Positions 46,901 through 61,900 of a stretch of DNA of 64,000 nucleotides are shown piece after piece. This DNA is from Gyrodactylus bullatarudis (Eukaryota > Platyhelminthes > Monogenea > Gyrodactylidea > Gyrodactylidae): contig SSNU01000042.1 of the NCBI GenBank assembly GCA_012064415.1, positions 219,822-283,821 on the forward strand, given 5' to 3'. Both the position numbers and the translations under genes were made by a program. Every line of letters begins with the position of its first letter. The first letter of the stretch is position 1. The notes beneath the pieces were generated by a model. It did no database searches and was not told the DNA's origin. It worked only from the letters and a program-made list of their open reading frames with translations.

Positions 46901-49900
46901 TAAATGAAGCAAAAATAAATTTCCTGTTTTTAGTTCTCGCGAATAACAACCAACAGGCAAAACTGCTGAAACAGTCAACCTTTTTCAAAGTTCAAGGTTC
47001 CTTCATTTTTTCCCTAATCTGGTCCTTTGGATGTGTCCTGACTGATGAGAGTTTGGATAAATTCGATAAATTCCTCCGGAATCTGTTATCCGGCCTAAAT
47101 GAAGACTATCCAAAGCCACAAACCATTCTCTTGACAAAGCAGGTCTCAATACCCGAACGAATGACCATATATGACTTTAACTTTGTCATGAATGATCAGG
47201 GCGTCTGGCTCGAATGGAGTGACAACTTGAAATCAGCCAATCAATCTGAGGAGCATTTCACATTTGACAAGATTATACCCACAGTGGAGACTGAACGAAT
47301 CATTTATTTCATCAATCTCTTTTTCAATCAATCGATACCAATCCTATTGGTGGGACCCACAGGTAGGTCTGCTCTTAGACTATTCACCCTTCTGGAATTT
47401 TAGGCTTACTCATCCATGCGAGTAAATTCCATCATTAGTACATCAAATTATTAATTTCAGCAGACCCTTTAATCAGATAAAAGTAGTAATAGCTGATTAA
47501 TGCAGATTCGAGGACTGCTCTATATTTCAGGAATAATTGGCTACAATTCTTCTATACCTTTTGCAGTTCGTTAAGGAAGATATGAGATTCGATAAGGAAT
47601 TCGTGAAATTCATTAAGGAATAGTATTTTAAAATCTCATTATTGAAGGAAGATATGAAATTTAATAGGGAAGTTGTGAAAAACGATATGGAATTAATGCG
47701 ATTCATAAAAGGAAAATTTTATCTTCTTTTCGCAATATTTAGAATAATAATATTTCACATGGTTGGTGAATTGTGTTATTCTATCTATAGAGTTTATTTG
47801 GCTTCCTCTGCGATCTCCTAGAGTCTCCTCATACAATATTCAGCAACAGGAATACCATCTTGTCCTCTTAGGTAGTCAATGTTTTCTCCATTATTCAATG
47901 TTCGATGTGATCAATTAAGCTTTGAAGAACTTGAGGCGTTTTTTGACATTAGTCATTGATATCAACAACCATTCTTCTTCGAGGTAAACTCTCTCTAGGA
48001 TTGCAGATTCATTTGTAAGCGGTTGAATATGGCACTCCCATGTGATTAATGAATTGAGAGCAATTTTCACACAAAACCACACTAAACTCATCTATTCAAT
48101 AGCTTACCAATCAGAAGACTAAATGAGATAATTGAATTTATTCACTACATTTATAGAAATTTGTATCTTAATTTTGTCCCCTTGCAAGCGAAGGATTGAC
48201 GAATAAAACTTGATGAATATTCCTTAATAATTTTGAGCTTAATATCAACCCATATATTATTAATTTAACCATTTTTTTCTTATCAAATCGGAAACAGTTT
48301 GCTTCTTTTAACTCCACCACAAGTAAACTTGAATCAGTAAACTCAGGTGTACCCCAAGGTTCAACTATTGGCCCTCTTCTCTTTAATATTTGCTTCGCTG
48401 ATATTCAGCTCCCGGAGAACATAGAGGGTGTTCTCCTTAAATTTGCTGACGATCTAAAGTTCGTCTTCAAGGTGAAAAATTCCCTTGATATTTTAAAAAT
48501 AAATCATAACTTCTGTCTTCTTAAAGGTTCCCTTGAGACCATGGGGCTCTATATTAATAGAGATAAATGCAAAATTATGCTCCCATGCGGTCTCCCTGCA
48601 ACCCTCTTGGAATCGCTTCTACTTCCTGGAGAAATTGTCTCCTTTACTTCAGATCTAGGTTTCAGTATTTCTGATGGACTTAAAATTGACCCACTCTCTA
48701 ATTTACCTAAGATTAATACCATAATTTTTTCAATTTTAAAATTCTCCAAGTCAATTAATTTAAGACTTAAAGCTTATAAAGCCTTTGTTTTGAATAATCT
48801 TGATTACATCTCTCCACTTGTTCCCTCTTTGTCCATAGAAAAATCTTTGGAGATCGAGCATGTCCAATCCAGATTTTTGTATTTTCTTTATCCAGATTTA
48901 GACTCGTATAATGCACGAATTTTGATATCTGGACTTATTACGATAAAAATATTCACGTAAATTTTTAAATACGTCCAATCTGGACTTAACCCTCTATGGG
49001 TTAGAAGATACGCAATAATTACAAAAACTTTTGTAAAATCAGCCAACATTTTTGAAAATTCTTATAATCTTAGATCTTCCTCCTTCTCCAATCATTATTT
49101 GTTATCTACATATAACATGATTGAAAAAAAATTTAAAAAATCAGAATGCAATGATTTGACCAATATTAAGGCAATCATGTTGCATATTAGATCTAAATTA
49201 GATTATACAAAAAGTCTACTTTATCTTCAATAATTCCAGAATGATTCAATGAAATTTCTTGAAGGGCTTATTTAGTCATTATGTTATTTTTAAAATTTCT
49301 TTTATGAAACCTTTTTTCGGAAATTGAATTTATTTATTGCCAACTTATCCAGATAACATTGAATTTATTTTGTATATTCTTGTACAGAACCTCTCTATTT
49401 TTATTTATTCTGTATATAATTAGTTTTTAAATAAATATTGTCTAACAAAAAAATATTTGCATATCGTTTCTCACAACTCCTCTATTGAATTTCATATCTT
49501 CCTTCAATAATGACATTTTAAAATACTATTCCTTGATTAATTTCACGAATTCCTTATCGAATTTCATATCTTCCTTAACGAACTGCAAAAGGTAGATAAA
49601 CTTGAATCTATATTTTAAAAGACTAAATATTTGTGGATTCCGAGTAAGATTGAAAAGTTGAAAAAAATAAGTATTGGAATTTCTGTCAGTTTGGTACAGG
49701 TGGTATAGTGTGCTCACATTAAATCTACCTTTAATGATCAATGATCAAATCTCAGCCCTATTTAATTTTGCAATTAGCTTCTCCCCCATTGTTGCTAGCT
49801 TACTTTTATCATTTGCACTTTGTGTTCTATCGAATTTCAATTCCATTTTATCTCCATTGATAATCATCAGATGAAACAAGTTATTTCTCATGTTTTTTTG

Positions 49901-52900
49901 CTACCCTTCATGATAACTATCGATTATAATGATAAATTTTATAGAATAATAAACATACTCTAATTTTTGCATTCATAATGTATATAGCTTCTATCTCAGA
50001 GAAATTTAACCTCTGAAAATTTGCATGAACTAATACGGTTAGACAAAACATGACCAACATTTATACATTCATTTACTGAATCCAATTGTTACAACATGAT
50101 AGTAATAATTATAATTATGAATAAAACATGAATTTCAACTAGGGTACGTAGTAAATAGCAAATGTGTACGTATTTCAATGGTTATTTCTAGAACTAGTTT
50201 GAAAGTGCTGACTGAATAAAAAATAGTTTTAGAAATTTACATCTCCAAACGGTATCAAAGTGTTCTATCGCCAAATGTTGAGTTCAATTACCTTTTATGC
50301 ATTTTAAATATCCTATTGAGACAGACCTCTGTAATTTCATTTACGAATGTCTGTAAACCAACAATAGATCAGAACTTTGTTTCGAATAATCACAATTTTA
50401 TAGTATTTAAACCTGCTAACAAAGTTCAGTCACTAGTTATTACTACAGTGAACTTCCTATAAAAAGTATATAAAGAAGAGGAGCTGACTAAAATATTTTA
50501 ACCTCTCTACTAATGAGTAATGAGATGAATTTAAGATTTTTTCTCCCTAAGTCTATCGACTTTGAGTGCTTCTATCTCTCTCATTTCAAGTTCAAATGTG
50601 TTGAAAATTTGAACATGTCACCTATGTCTATCCTTCTATTACCAGAATAATTTTCTAATTCATATCTCTTAAAACAACAGAGTTCACTATTTTTGATCTT
50701 AGCTCATTGAATTGAACACCATTCGATGCAGAATCAAAAGTTGAGTCAGCTGCCTAATTTCCATTCCAAAATATTGCCTGGTGACAGTTTAAACCGAGCT
50801 TAAACCCCATTTCTTATTTTTTAAACTCATTTCAATATTTTTGGAAAATCTATACGAAAAGTCGTTTTCACAATGAAGAGAGAACCCTCTATTTACCAAG
50901 CCAAACGACTAAGTCATACTCTTTCTAACTGAGTCATCGTATATCAGATCCCCTTTTTTCCTATTTCACGTTGTGAGAATTAACACTAGTGCTCCAATCG
51001 ATGGGTTCATTGTATAGACGTAGTTGTTTGGCTTGGTAAATAGAGGGGTCTCTCTCAATTGTGAAAACGACTTTTTAGGAAGTTCACTGTATATCCATAT
51101 GAAGTCTAACTTGATGAAGATTGTCTTCTCACACCTGTTAGATTCCATAAGATAGTCAAATAATATTCAACCAGTGTGTAGGTGGGGTCAAAAACCATGT
51201 TAGTAGGGTAGTAATAAGAGATTAAACGGGGGTTCTGGCCTAGAGGCTGGAAGCGTTGCCCTTGCTAAAGACCCCGATTCGAATCCTTCCTATGGTGTAT
51301 CTGCCACCGTGAGATTCTTAATTTTGGTGGATCTTTTTTATCAGAATTATACACTCGATGCATACGTTGAATAAAAGTAACAAAAGGTTCTTTAGTCTCA
51401 AATTGTCGTTGGAATGTTACGAAATTTTGTAAAAAACCTTTGATACTTGAGTTAACAAGTTGGATATTAATCTGTCGACTCAGTGCTCTATTTGTTATGA
51501 TCTTGTAAAATATAATAAATAACTAATGTTTATCAGTTAAAAATTCTTCTTTACAAAGGTACAGGCAAAACTTCCCTAATGATGAACTATCTCAAGGGTC
51601 TCCAGCCTGACAGTTTTGTCATAAATCAGATCAACTTTTCAACGCACACTGACTCTTCAAGGACCCAGAGTATGATTTTATCAAAGTTGGATCGACGGAA
51701 GAAGAAATTGTTTGGACCACAGGTCGGTAAAAAGTGCATTGTCTACATTGATGACCTGAATATGCCGGCAAAGGATGCGTATGGAACTCAGACGCCAATT
51801 GAATTATTACGCCTGACAATCGAGAAGAATTTCTTTTACGATCATCAGAATATGGAGAAAAATTATCTCGTCGACTTGGTATGCTCTAGACTACTCCATT
51901 CGACTTTTTGTCATTAAAATTGCATTACATGACCGGATCTCTTAGGGATGAACTAGACTTGATACTACATTGGCATATTAAATTTTAGAGTTAATTCCAA
52001 AAATCACCCCGAAAGAAATTTTTTGCAAAATTCACCCCAGAAATCAACCCAATGAAAATTTCAACTTTTTACCATTCGAATCCATTATTCTCATTTCAAA
52101 ATTCCCCTCTTATTGAATGATTCAAATTGTTTATGCAACCTACATAAGTTTCAGAAAGATTGAAAGGGAACTTTCTCCTTGTATAGAACCTTTGATGGAA
52201 AAAACCTTACGCGAATCTAGGTTCTTAGAAATTCTTGCTATCCTTAAACTTTCCCAAACTCCAATGTCCTTGTAGTTTGCGAAAAATAATGAATATCCCT
52301 ATTATACGAGGTGTATGCCGTGGGCAAAGAGTCAGAAGTTGTTTTTAAAAAGTCTGCCCCATATGAATACAAAATAATCTCCTTGAAAGCAACTTATCAT
52401 GCTGCGTGACGTTGAAAATCTAATGGAGTCGGAACGTGAAAGTTACAAAGTAAATAAAAAATATGGAAGACCGTGCAAGAACAGTAAAATATCTAGCGCT
52501 GAAAAAAGGGTAGATAAATTATTAAATTGAGGGATAATTACAAAAGGCAAACAATTTATTTATTTTTATCAAAAGACAAACAATAGATCTTACAAAAGGC
52601 AAATAGTGTATACGTGTTTTTTTCAACACCCAAACAAGATCTATGCGAATATTATCACAAGGCAAAGGTTAACATAATTTTTTTAACTAAACACAAACTT
52701 TTTTACTCAACACAAACATATATATCTGCATAGTCCACAAAACACAAACATATATTTGTGCATAGGTTCATACTATAAATTTTTACTTTTATCAAAAAAT
52801 TATTATCACACCTATATGACAGAAGTAAAGCCCAAAAAATACAGTGACACAAGAGAAATTCGAAAAAATCTACAAAACTATTGTGCCAGTATTAACAAAC

Positions 52901-55900
52901 CTCTCAAGATTGTTAATTCAACATCAACCTATGCAGATATATATGTTTGTGTTAAGTAAAAAAGTTTGTGTTTAGTTAAAAAAATTATGTTAACCTTTGC
53001 CTTGATGATAATATTCGCATAGATCTTGTTTGGGTGTTGAAAAAAACACGTATACACTATTTGCCTTTTGTAAGATCTATTGTTTGTCTTTTGATAAAAA
53101 TAAATAAATTGTTTGCCTTTTGTAATTATCCCTTAAATTAAATTATTTCTTATTATTTTAAAAAATTATTTGGGGTGAATATTAGAAAAAATTTTCTTTG
53201 GGGTGAATTTTGGAATTAACCCTAATTTTTATGCTGATAACTAGGGCCTCTAAAAATAAGTTTTTAAAAGTTTAATTTAGCTGGTTAAAGCCAAGATTCT
53301 ATATGACTAACAACGAAAATTCACTCAATGTTTAGAGTTTTAACAATTTGATCTTTTTATTACAATTTAACATTGGAGAATCAAACAGCGAGCAGGTGTA
53401 GGTCATTTTCTATCCCAACGATACTTAAAAATTAAATTCAACATTTTAATGAAATTAATTTTTTTATTGAGTCGTAATAATTACCTAAAAACGCTAAAAT
53501 TAAATATTTCAGCTGATAACTCTGATTAGAATTCAAAATCTTTCTGATTCATCTACTTTTATCCTCGATGGACTAAAGTAGAAATTATTATTTATATTTT
53601 TATACACATGAAGCTGTATTAGTCTATTTGATCTAAAATATGAACTAAATAAATAGAATTCTCTCAAAATCTGACAATTTTCGCTTGTTAGGCCTTTATG
53701 GCGTCAATGTGTCCAATGAGTGATGTCGATAACTCTCTGAGTCCCCAGTTTGTTCGCCACTTTGGAGTTATCGGTATCAAAGAGTTTTCCGATCAAACAA
53801 TGATGCGAATATTCTCCACCATTTCTGAAAGTTACTTTTCCTCATTGCCAAACTCTGATCCATCCCTAATGCGACTATCCAAGGTGATGATTCGTGCTAC
53901 CCTCAAGGTCTACAGGGTTATCCAGAAAGAATTCCTCCCCACCCCTCAAAAGTCCCATTATACTTTTAATATGAGAGATTTCTCCAGAGTCATCCAAGGA
54001 ACTCTCCAAATTAGACCTTCAAAAGATGATGAAGAGGCAAGTAACAAGTTTATCCGGCTCTGGATTCATGAGGTTAGCCTTCACTGTCATACTAACTAGG
54101 ATATATTTTATCATGAAAATATTCAAGTACAAATTTTTTTCTAAGAGTTTAAGGTAATGAATCAATTTTAACGGTAATATTGTCGGACTTCATCTAAGAT
54201 GTTACAATTGTGATTTAAGCTCATAAGGAAGATTAGAGAACAAGCGAATAATAAGTGATAAACGTTTTATTTCGCCGGGTCTCTTCAGACTTAATCCCGG
54301 GCTTGAATTATATACTTATACAATGCAATTATTTCTGCTCTTCTATTGAGCCAATTTTAGTTCTAATCAATATGATCAAAATTCAATCAAATAAGCAGCA
54401 TGGACTTGTAATAAAACATCCAAATATTTGCATATTATCTAGGAACAACACTCAATCATTGTATATATTCTATTTTGTTGATGATCAATTGTGAATATAT
54501 TATGAATGAAAAGTATTGTAAAAGCACATAACCCTAGAATAAGAAATCGGGATGACATTGAAATTGTACTTGAATAGAACAGAAACGAGAATAGGAAAAA
54601 TGGATATATGTATGAATAAATATCCTAAAATCTACGAGTTTGAGATCTTTCCATAGATTTTTCATGTTTTAAAATGTCCAACAACTAGGCTTGAGAATAA
54701 AATCAATTATTATAACCAGTTTTTAGTTGAATCCTTTTCGATACCATATACAAAACAAAGTCTGATTCCCTCACAGAACTGTTAAAAAAGTGATGATAAA
54801 AACTATAGAACAAAGTTTATGATTATGTTTTCTTTTGCATAATTTCATCAGAGTCTGATTTATTATATACTGGAACTCCTATCTACTGGCGAGTAATTTA
54901 AAGTAAATTGTCGCCAATGAGAGGATTCATCTGAGAATTTAAACCCCCAGTTAATGTCAAAAGGGATATCTTATGAATTTTATTCAATCTGATAACAAAA
55001 CAACTTGGATATTGAAGTTTTGAGGTAATTTGCTTATCGATTTCATGCATAAAAAATACACTTTGTCTGAATTAACTATTCACCTACTGTGGACATATCT
55101 GTGAATCTTATCATTTCTGTGCATTAATAAGTTTAACGATTTCGATCAAAAAGGATTATGAATTTAGGAATTTTGCACCTCTCTGAAGAAGCTTAAATCT
55201 CAACGGTGTTTTTATTCCTTGCTAACAAAAATTTGGCATGATAACTAACTAAAAAAGAATCATGAAATTGGTGTTAATATAGACGTCATATTATATGACC
55301 ACTGGTATCAAAAGCGTTAACTCTTCCACAATAACTTATTCTCAATCCCGAGCAGGTTTATCGAGTATTTCATGATTCTCTTGTCGATGAGTCTGATCGA
55401 AATGACTGGCTAGGCCTTGTCAAGTCTACGCTAAAGCAAGTCTTTAACGTGTTCATGGAAAAAATTCTCAATCATCTCCTAAGTCCAGGTCAAATGGAAC
55501 TGTCAAATAAGGATCTTGATAATTTAATCTTTACCAACATCTCCACGGACATTACAGGTCCCTATGAAGAGGTGAAGAACTTTGATCAGTTCAAATTATC
55601 CATTCAAGAACAAATTGACGAACACAATAAACTGTCAGCAAAGAATCCAGTCAACTTTGTTCTCTTCCGACATGCCATTCGAAATCTCTGTCGTATTTCC
55701 AGGATAGTTAGCCAGAAGAAAGGCCATGGCATTCTTATTGGTCAGTTTTTGTTCCTCACTTGAACAGATGCTTTTTCTACAACTAATTATTCATATTCAG
55801 GTATGGATGGTTCCGGACGTGATTCATTGGCCCAGCTGACAGGAATTCTACTCGACTACTCCATATTCAGACTGAAAATGACTATGAATTATTCTCTTGA

Positions 55901-58900
55901 AGACTGGCGTAATGACATCCGAGAAATGGTCATTAAAGCAGGAACTGGAGCGCGTCCTTTAATTTTCATCTTCTCCAGCTCACAAATCAAGTGTGACGTA
56001 TTCCTCGAGGATATCTCTATTCTCCTCAACTCTGGCGAGATTCCAGATCTCTTTGAGATTGATGTTAAATCTGAACTTATCGACAAGGTCATTGTTATGG
56101 CCAAAAAGACTGGTGTAAGCCTTTACATTATTTCTTTGAATATCTTTCTTTTATAGCATATCAGCCTGGAGGATCCATCAAAGGCTTGGAATTACTTTAT
56201 GAGTCTGGTTCATCAAAACCTGCACATTATCACAACCTTCACTCAGATGGGTGATGTCTTTAGAAAGAGTATTCAATCATTCCCAACCCTCATCAACTGT
56301 TCAACAGTTATCTGGTTAAGAGTGAGTCATTTATTCTGCTACTATTTTTAAATTTTAATAGGACTGGCCCGAAGAAGCTTACGACCTGATATCGAAAAGA
56401 AATCTAGATAGGTTCCCCCTGAAACTAGAACAAAAGACGGTTGCAATTGAATTTCTCAAATTCTGCCATCTAAATGCAATCAGAAAGTCTCAAAAGTAGG
56501 TCCCATACTGAGATTTAAACTATTCTAGAATGCCTAGAGGGTGTTTGAACATTACTCCGTTCTTTTATCTTGAATTGATTGACTTATTCGGCAAGATTTA
56601 CATGAAAAAAACTAAAGAGTCCACTGATGCCCAACAACGATATCAAATTGGCCTTCGAAAACTCAATGAGACCTCTAGTCAGGTCGAGAGTATGCAACTT
56701 GAACTAAAGGAACTCCAGCCCCAACTTTTGATCACTTCAAAAGAGACGAGTGATCTCCTGGAGATCATTGCTGCCGATACAAAAATTGTTGAACGGGAAC
56801 AGACAATCGTCAAGGAAGAAGAAGAAATCACAAAGGAAGCAACCAAATTCGCCTTGAGCATAAAGGAGGAATGCGAAGCCGATCTGCAAGAGGCCCTTCC
56901 CGGCCTCCAGAATGCATTGGCCTCTCTCGATGTTCTCAACCAGAAAGAGATCATTCTGATCAAGTCGATGAAGAATCCGCCGTCTCCGATTAAACTGGTT
57001 TTGGAAGCAGTTTGTGTTATGCTTGGGGAGAAGCCAGAACGTAGAGTGGACCCTGTTACTAGCAAGGCATACGAAGATTATTGGCCTACCTCAATGCGCC
57101 TACTTAGTACAATGAATTTCCTGGAACGCTTGCGCACCTATCCCATCGACAACATTCCGCCTGGTGTAATGAAAAAGATTCGAGAGCACTACTTTAACCA
57201 TCGCGACTTTGATCCTGTCTCAGTTAGGAATGCCAGTACTGCTTGTGAGAATCTTTACAAATGGATCGTATCCCTCGATCAGTACGACAAAGTCCTCAAG
57301 GTTATCGAACCAAAAAAAATTAATTTGAACAATGCTGAAAAGGAGTTGGCCCTTCAGGTAAGTGTCCTGGGAACACGTGCCTGTGTGTGTTATGTTCAGA
57401 GTGTCGAATTGAAAAATGATCTAAAACAAGATAAATCAAAATTTATGTAGGTTATTTCAAATTTTTCGACGTCAATTAACTCTCTACATTGTTGTCAGTG
57501 GTTGGTTATTTATTTCATGAGATCATACCAAAGAAAGATTTTCAAATAAAAGTACTATAAAAGAATAAGAAGAAATCAAGAAAAGATTTTTCACACCCAA
57601 ACTTAATCAAGCCTCTTTTTATAATTTTTACGAAATTCTCAAAATTTCTTTCATCCGAAAATCAAATCTGTTGATGATAGACATTCCAAAACTTTTTGAT
57701 TTCAAAATCATCTTCAAATTAACTATGCTTCAGTTCCAATATTAGTGATAAAAATTTTGGGCATTTTCCGATAAAACGTTATTTCAACTCTCAACGAATA
57801 AAATGAACTGAGATACTATTTATGCTACTGTGTTTCTTAAATCCCTTTTTTAAACATTAATCTTAATTTGGCTTGTCTCTTTTTTTATTCAACATAGACT
57901 GAGAAATTGAACCAGAAAAAGTTAAAGTTGTCAGAAATTGTTGAGAAAATGTCTGAGCTCAAGTCAAAACTTTCAAATCTCATGAACCGAAAGCAGGACT
58001 TGGAGGAGAACATCTCCAACTGCCAGGTCAAACTCAACAGAGCTGAAGATTTAATTTCAAGTCTGGTCGATGAGAATGTTCGTTGGACCAAGATAACTGA
58101 TGACTTGAAGAGTTCATCAAACGACATCCTCGGCGATTCCCTCCTCTCTGCTGGCCTCATAGTCTACTCCAGTCCATATTTCATTGACATCCGCCAGGAG
58201 ATCAAGTCAGAGTACCTTGCCAAATGCCGCGAATTGGCAGTTTCCATATCTGAGGATTTTTCTCTCGATAAATTCCTCGGTGACCCAGTTGAGATTAGGA
58301 ACTGGAATATTTGCGGACTACCGATGGATGAGTTCTCAGTTGAGAATGCCCTCATGATTAAGAATATGAACAGGTTCAGTGTTTCCATAGATCCCGAGGG
58401 TGAGACACTTTAGACCTCTTGGTTAATATGAATTCAAATATGATGAGACATTTTGGAATCCCGAAAAATAATGAAATTGTTTCAAATTTCGATTTGGCGC
58501 CAATTTTTAAAGTTGTTTTATTTATTTTATTATTATTTTAATTTTTTTTATTTGAATGTGGCAGAATCGTCAAAAGAAGTCATAGATTAGACAGAGAAAC
58601 AGATTAAATATCCGAGGGATTTCGAATTATCAAAATTTCATTGACTTTCAAGTAATGAACAAAGTTTGAAGAATGAGAATTTGGCGCCAAGTAGAAATTT
58701 GAAATTTTTCCTTATTCTTCTTAGATTCTGCAAGATTCCTAAGAAACTTCATCATATTGAAAAGATTGATCATCCGATTCCCAATTTAATGCATCTAATA
58801 TAATTGAAATTTAACCCTTTTTGATTCAACCCATAGGCCAGGCCACAAATTGGATAATGAACCTGGAACAGCCCAATGACCTTTTAGTTATGCGAACCAC

Positions 58901-61900
58901 AAGTAAAGATTATATCCAAGACTTGGAGAACTGTATAATGTCTGGGAGGCCAGTATTAATTGAGAACATTGGTGAAAATATTGATTCGAGCTTGATGAAA
59001 ATCTTGTCAAAAGAAATTTACAAAAAATCTGGAATTTTTCACATCAAGATTGGCGAAAACCACTTGCCCTACAATGAAAACTTTCGTCTTTACCTAACGA
59101 CGAAACTAAAGAAACCCAACTTTCAACCTGAATTTGCAGTCAAAGTGGCCATAGTTAATTTTGCGATTACTCGAACAGGTCTCGAGAACCAACTGCTCAG
59201 TATAACTGTGAGTAGTATCATATTTCATAATATTATTTAATCAAACGGGCTTAAGCTAGTAGTGCGTAACACACACGAGTAAACTATAATAATTGATCAA
59301 ATATTTTTGACAAGAACAAAAGATATTGTCAAATGAGCTTGGAAAGGGTTAAGCTCGGATGAAAAAGTTGATAAAATGTGGGTTTATTTAACATATTTTT
59401 TGGATCCCATAATTAATTTACTATAATGAAATAAATTGTTAAAAGACAAAAAAATATTTCAATCTGATAAAATGCTTTACTTACTTTTGATTCACTTTCA
59501 ATCTTCGAAATCGATAAAAAAATACCTTGGAAAGGTGGAAACTCGCCTTATTCTCGAAATTCTAGAAAAATAGGCTAACTTCATTATGGAATTGTAAAAA
59601 TGTGAAAAATATTGAGTAATTGAATAATTCAAGTTCTGCCTGAAATGTTTTTACGAATTTTGCTCTAAACGCTTGCCTGGTTTCTCTGTTTAAAGCTGGA
59701 AATTTTCAATATATCATCACAATTGCTCATATAAACTAGATTTATTGAATTTCTATATGAAGATTGCATCTGAATTGCCCGAGCTTGAGTCCCAAAAGAA
59801 TGCCCTGATAGTAGAATCGGCCAAGAATAAAAAGGACTTGATCGATTTGGAAAATAAAATCTTGAACGTCTTGACCATATCGGACTGTAACATCCTCGAA
59901 GATGAACAGGCAATATCAGTGTTGACATCATCAAAGGCTCTTGTCACCGATATTACGATAAAGGAAAAGATTGCCTTTGAGACCCGACAGGAAATCGATA
60001 AAGCCCGTGAAGAATACCAGGATGTCGCCTTTCAAGCAACCGTCATCTTCTTGTGCATATCCGATCTCTCCTATTTAAACCCAATGTATCAATACTCTCT
60101 AGAATGGTTTATTCGCATATTCAAGTCTGTGAGTTGAATTACTCTCTAATGTCTAGTTTAAAGTATGCTCAACGTGTGCTAAAAACCTTTTCTCCCTCTT
60201 GATAATAACAGATAATAGAAAATACTGAGCGTACTTCTCTGGAGATTACAACCAGGACTCAGATTATCAATGAATCTCTACTCTATGAGACTTTTGTGAA
60301 CATTTGTCGTTCATTATTCGAGGTGCATAAGCTGTTATTCTCATTTCTGCTGACTGTGTCTTTACTGAGATCAAAGTGAGTCGAATCGAAACATGGTTTC
60401 TTGTATTTCCACACTCTTTTCACCTATTCACACCCTAGGAATAGAATATCTTTTGAAAAGTGGAAATTACTAGTGACAGATGTGGCCAACATTGGGGATG
60501 TCGAGAAGAACCCCTTACGAGAATGGCTACCACAAAATTCCTGGCTCCAAATTCACAACCTCGACAGTCACGAGGTCTTCAGTGGAATTAAAAAGAGTAA
60601 AGTTTTTTTATTCTATTTGGCATATTCTAGTATGTCACTTGGAATTGGATTAGAGGGGGGGGGGTATCTAACCATACATCTTTGGTCTTTGATTGAATAA
60701 CAAATTGAAATTATCCAGGTATTATACATCATTCAAAAGCTGATAAATCAGTCTAAAAGCACAAGAATTTTAAGATCTCTTAATCGATTAGGCTCTTAGC
60801 CAGAGTGCTTTTAAAATCATTAAAACTACGTGATATTAAAAGTACTTTATTCTTGTTTCACCGATTATAACTGAATACAGAGGAAAACCCTAATCATTTC
60901 AAAGATCAAGAGAAAAATTTGATTCAATCTACTTTTCCTTTAGGTCTAGTTAACAAACCAAGAGAATGGAAAGAATTTTACGACAACATTGAGTCATCTT
61001 CCCTCCCATTTGACGGGAATCTTGATGACTTTGATAGACTCCTAGTGATAAAATGTCTTCGGATAGATAAACTCTTGCCAGAAATCCAAAAGTTTGTCTC
61101 GAATCATCTCGCCCATAAGTTTATTGAGCCGCCAACCTTTGACATAAAGAAAACCTACGATGATTCCACATCAACCATCCCCTTAATATTTATTCTTTCC
61201 TCAGGGACAGATCCTCTAGAGATTCTAATGAACTTTGCAGAAAAAAGCCTCAAAGATTCTAGGAATTGTGTTCGTACCATCTCACTGGGTCAAGATCAGG
61301 GGCCAATTGCCCTTCGAATGATTGAGGAGGGAATGAAAGACGGTCATTGGGTCATCCTACAGAATTGTCATATCGCGGTTAGTTGGTTCCAACAACTCGA
61401 GATTATCTGCTCTGAACTTATCAAGAATCAGCCGTCAAAGGAAGGCTTTCGTCTCTGGCTAACAAGTTATCCCTCGGAAAGTTTCCCCCAAGAAGTTCTC
61501 AGGAATAGTCTAAAGATTACTTTTGAGCCAGCAATGGGTCTTCGATCGAATCTACTCAGATCCTACCTCAACGATCCAATTGCTGATCCAGACTTTTACT
61601 TCTGTCCTAATAAGGCAAGTTTATTTATTACTAGAGGAACTTGGAAAATATGAGATTTGATTAAATTTTCTATTGTAGGAAATATCCTGGCATCGTCTCG
61701 TCTTTAGTCTCTGCTTCTTCCATGGTATTGTCCAAGAGCGACGCATCTACGGTCCAATTGGCTGGAATAATCCCTATGAATTTAACGACTCCGACTTGAA
61801 GATTAGTCTACGCCAGACAAAGAATTTCCTCGAAGATTACGACCAGGTTCCATTTGACATCTTGAGTTATCTCATTTGTGAGTGTAACTATGGCGGTCGT

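Larger units (their letters stand above)
26519..46933 (+). other. Dynein intron 18, 20.4 kb, transposon-filled
   Basis: The donor after ...CAATTGACA at 26518 and the acceptor TTTTTAG at 46927-46933 join in phase (IDS/ILANNN). The intron holds the four antisense peptide genes, the assembly gap and most mobile elements listed below. No supported feature was seen in 26519-27980, 29356-30400, 36300-37050, 39310-40480, 41290-43140 or 46010-46680, apart from AT-rich sequence and short shared repeat scraps (for example AACTCAAAGTT near 40150, 43200 and 45780). Confidence 0.8.

Noticed and set aside
52756..52959. 67-codon frame in dynein intron 20
   Set aside because: It lies in the loop and arm of a palindromic element and has no recognisable protein features.
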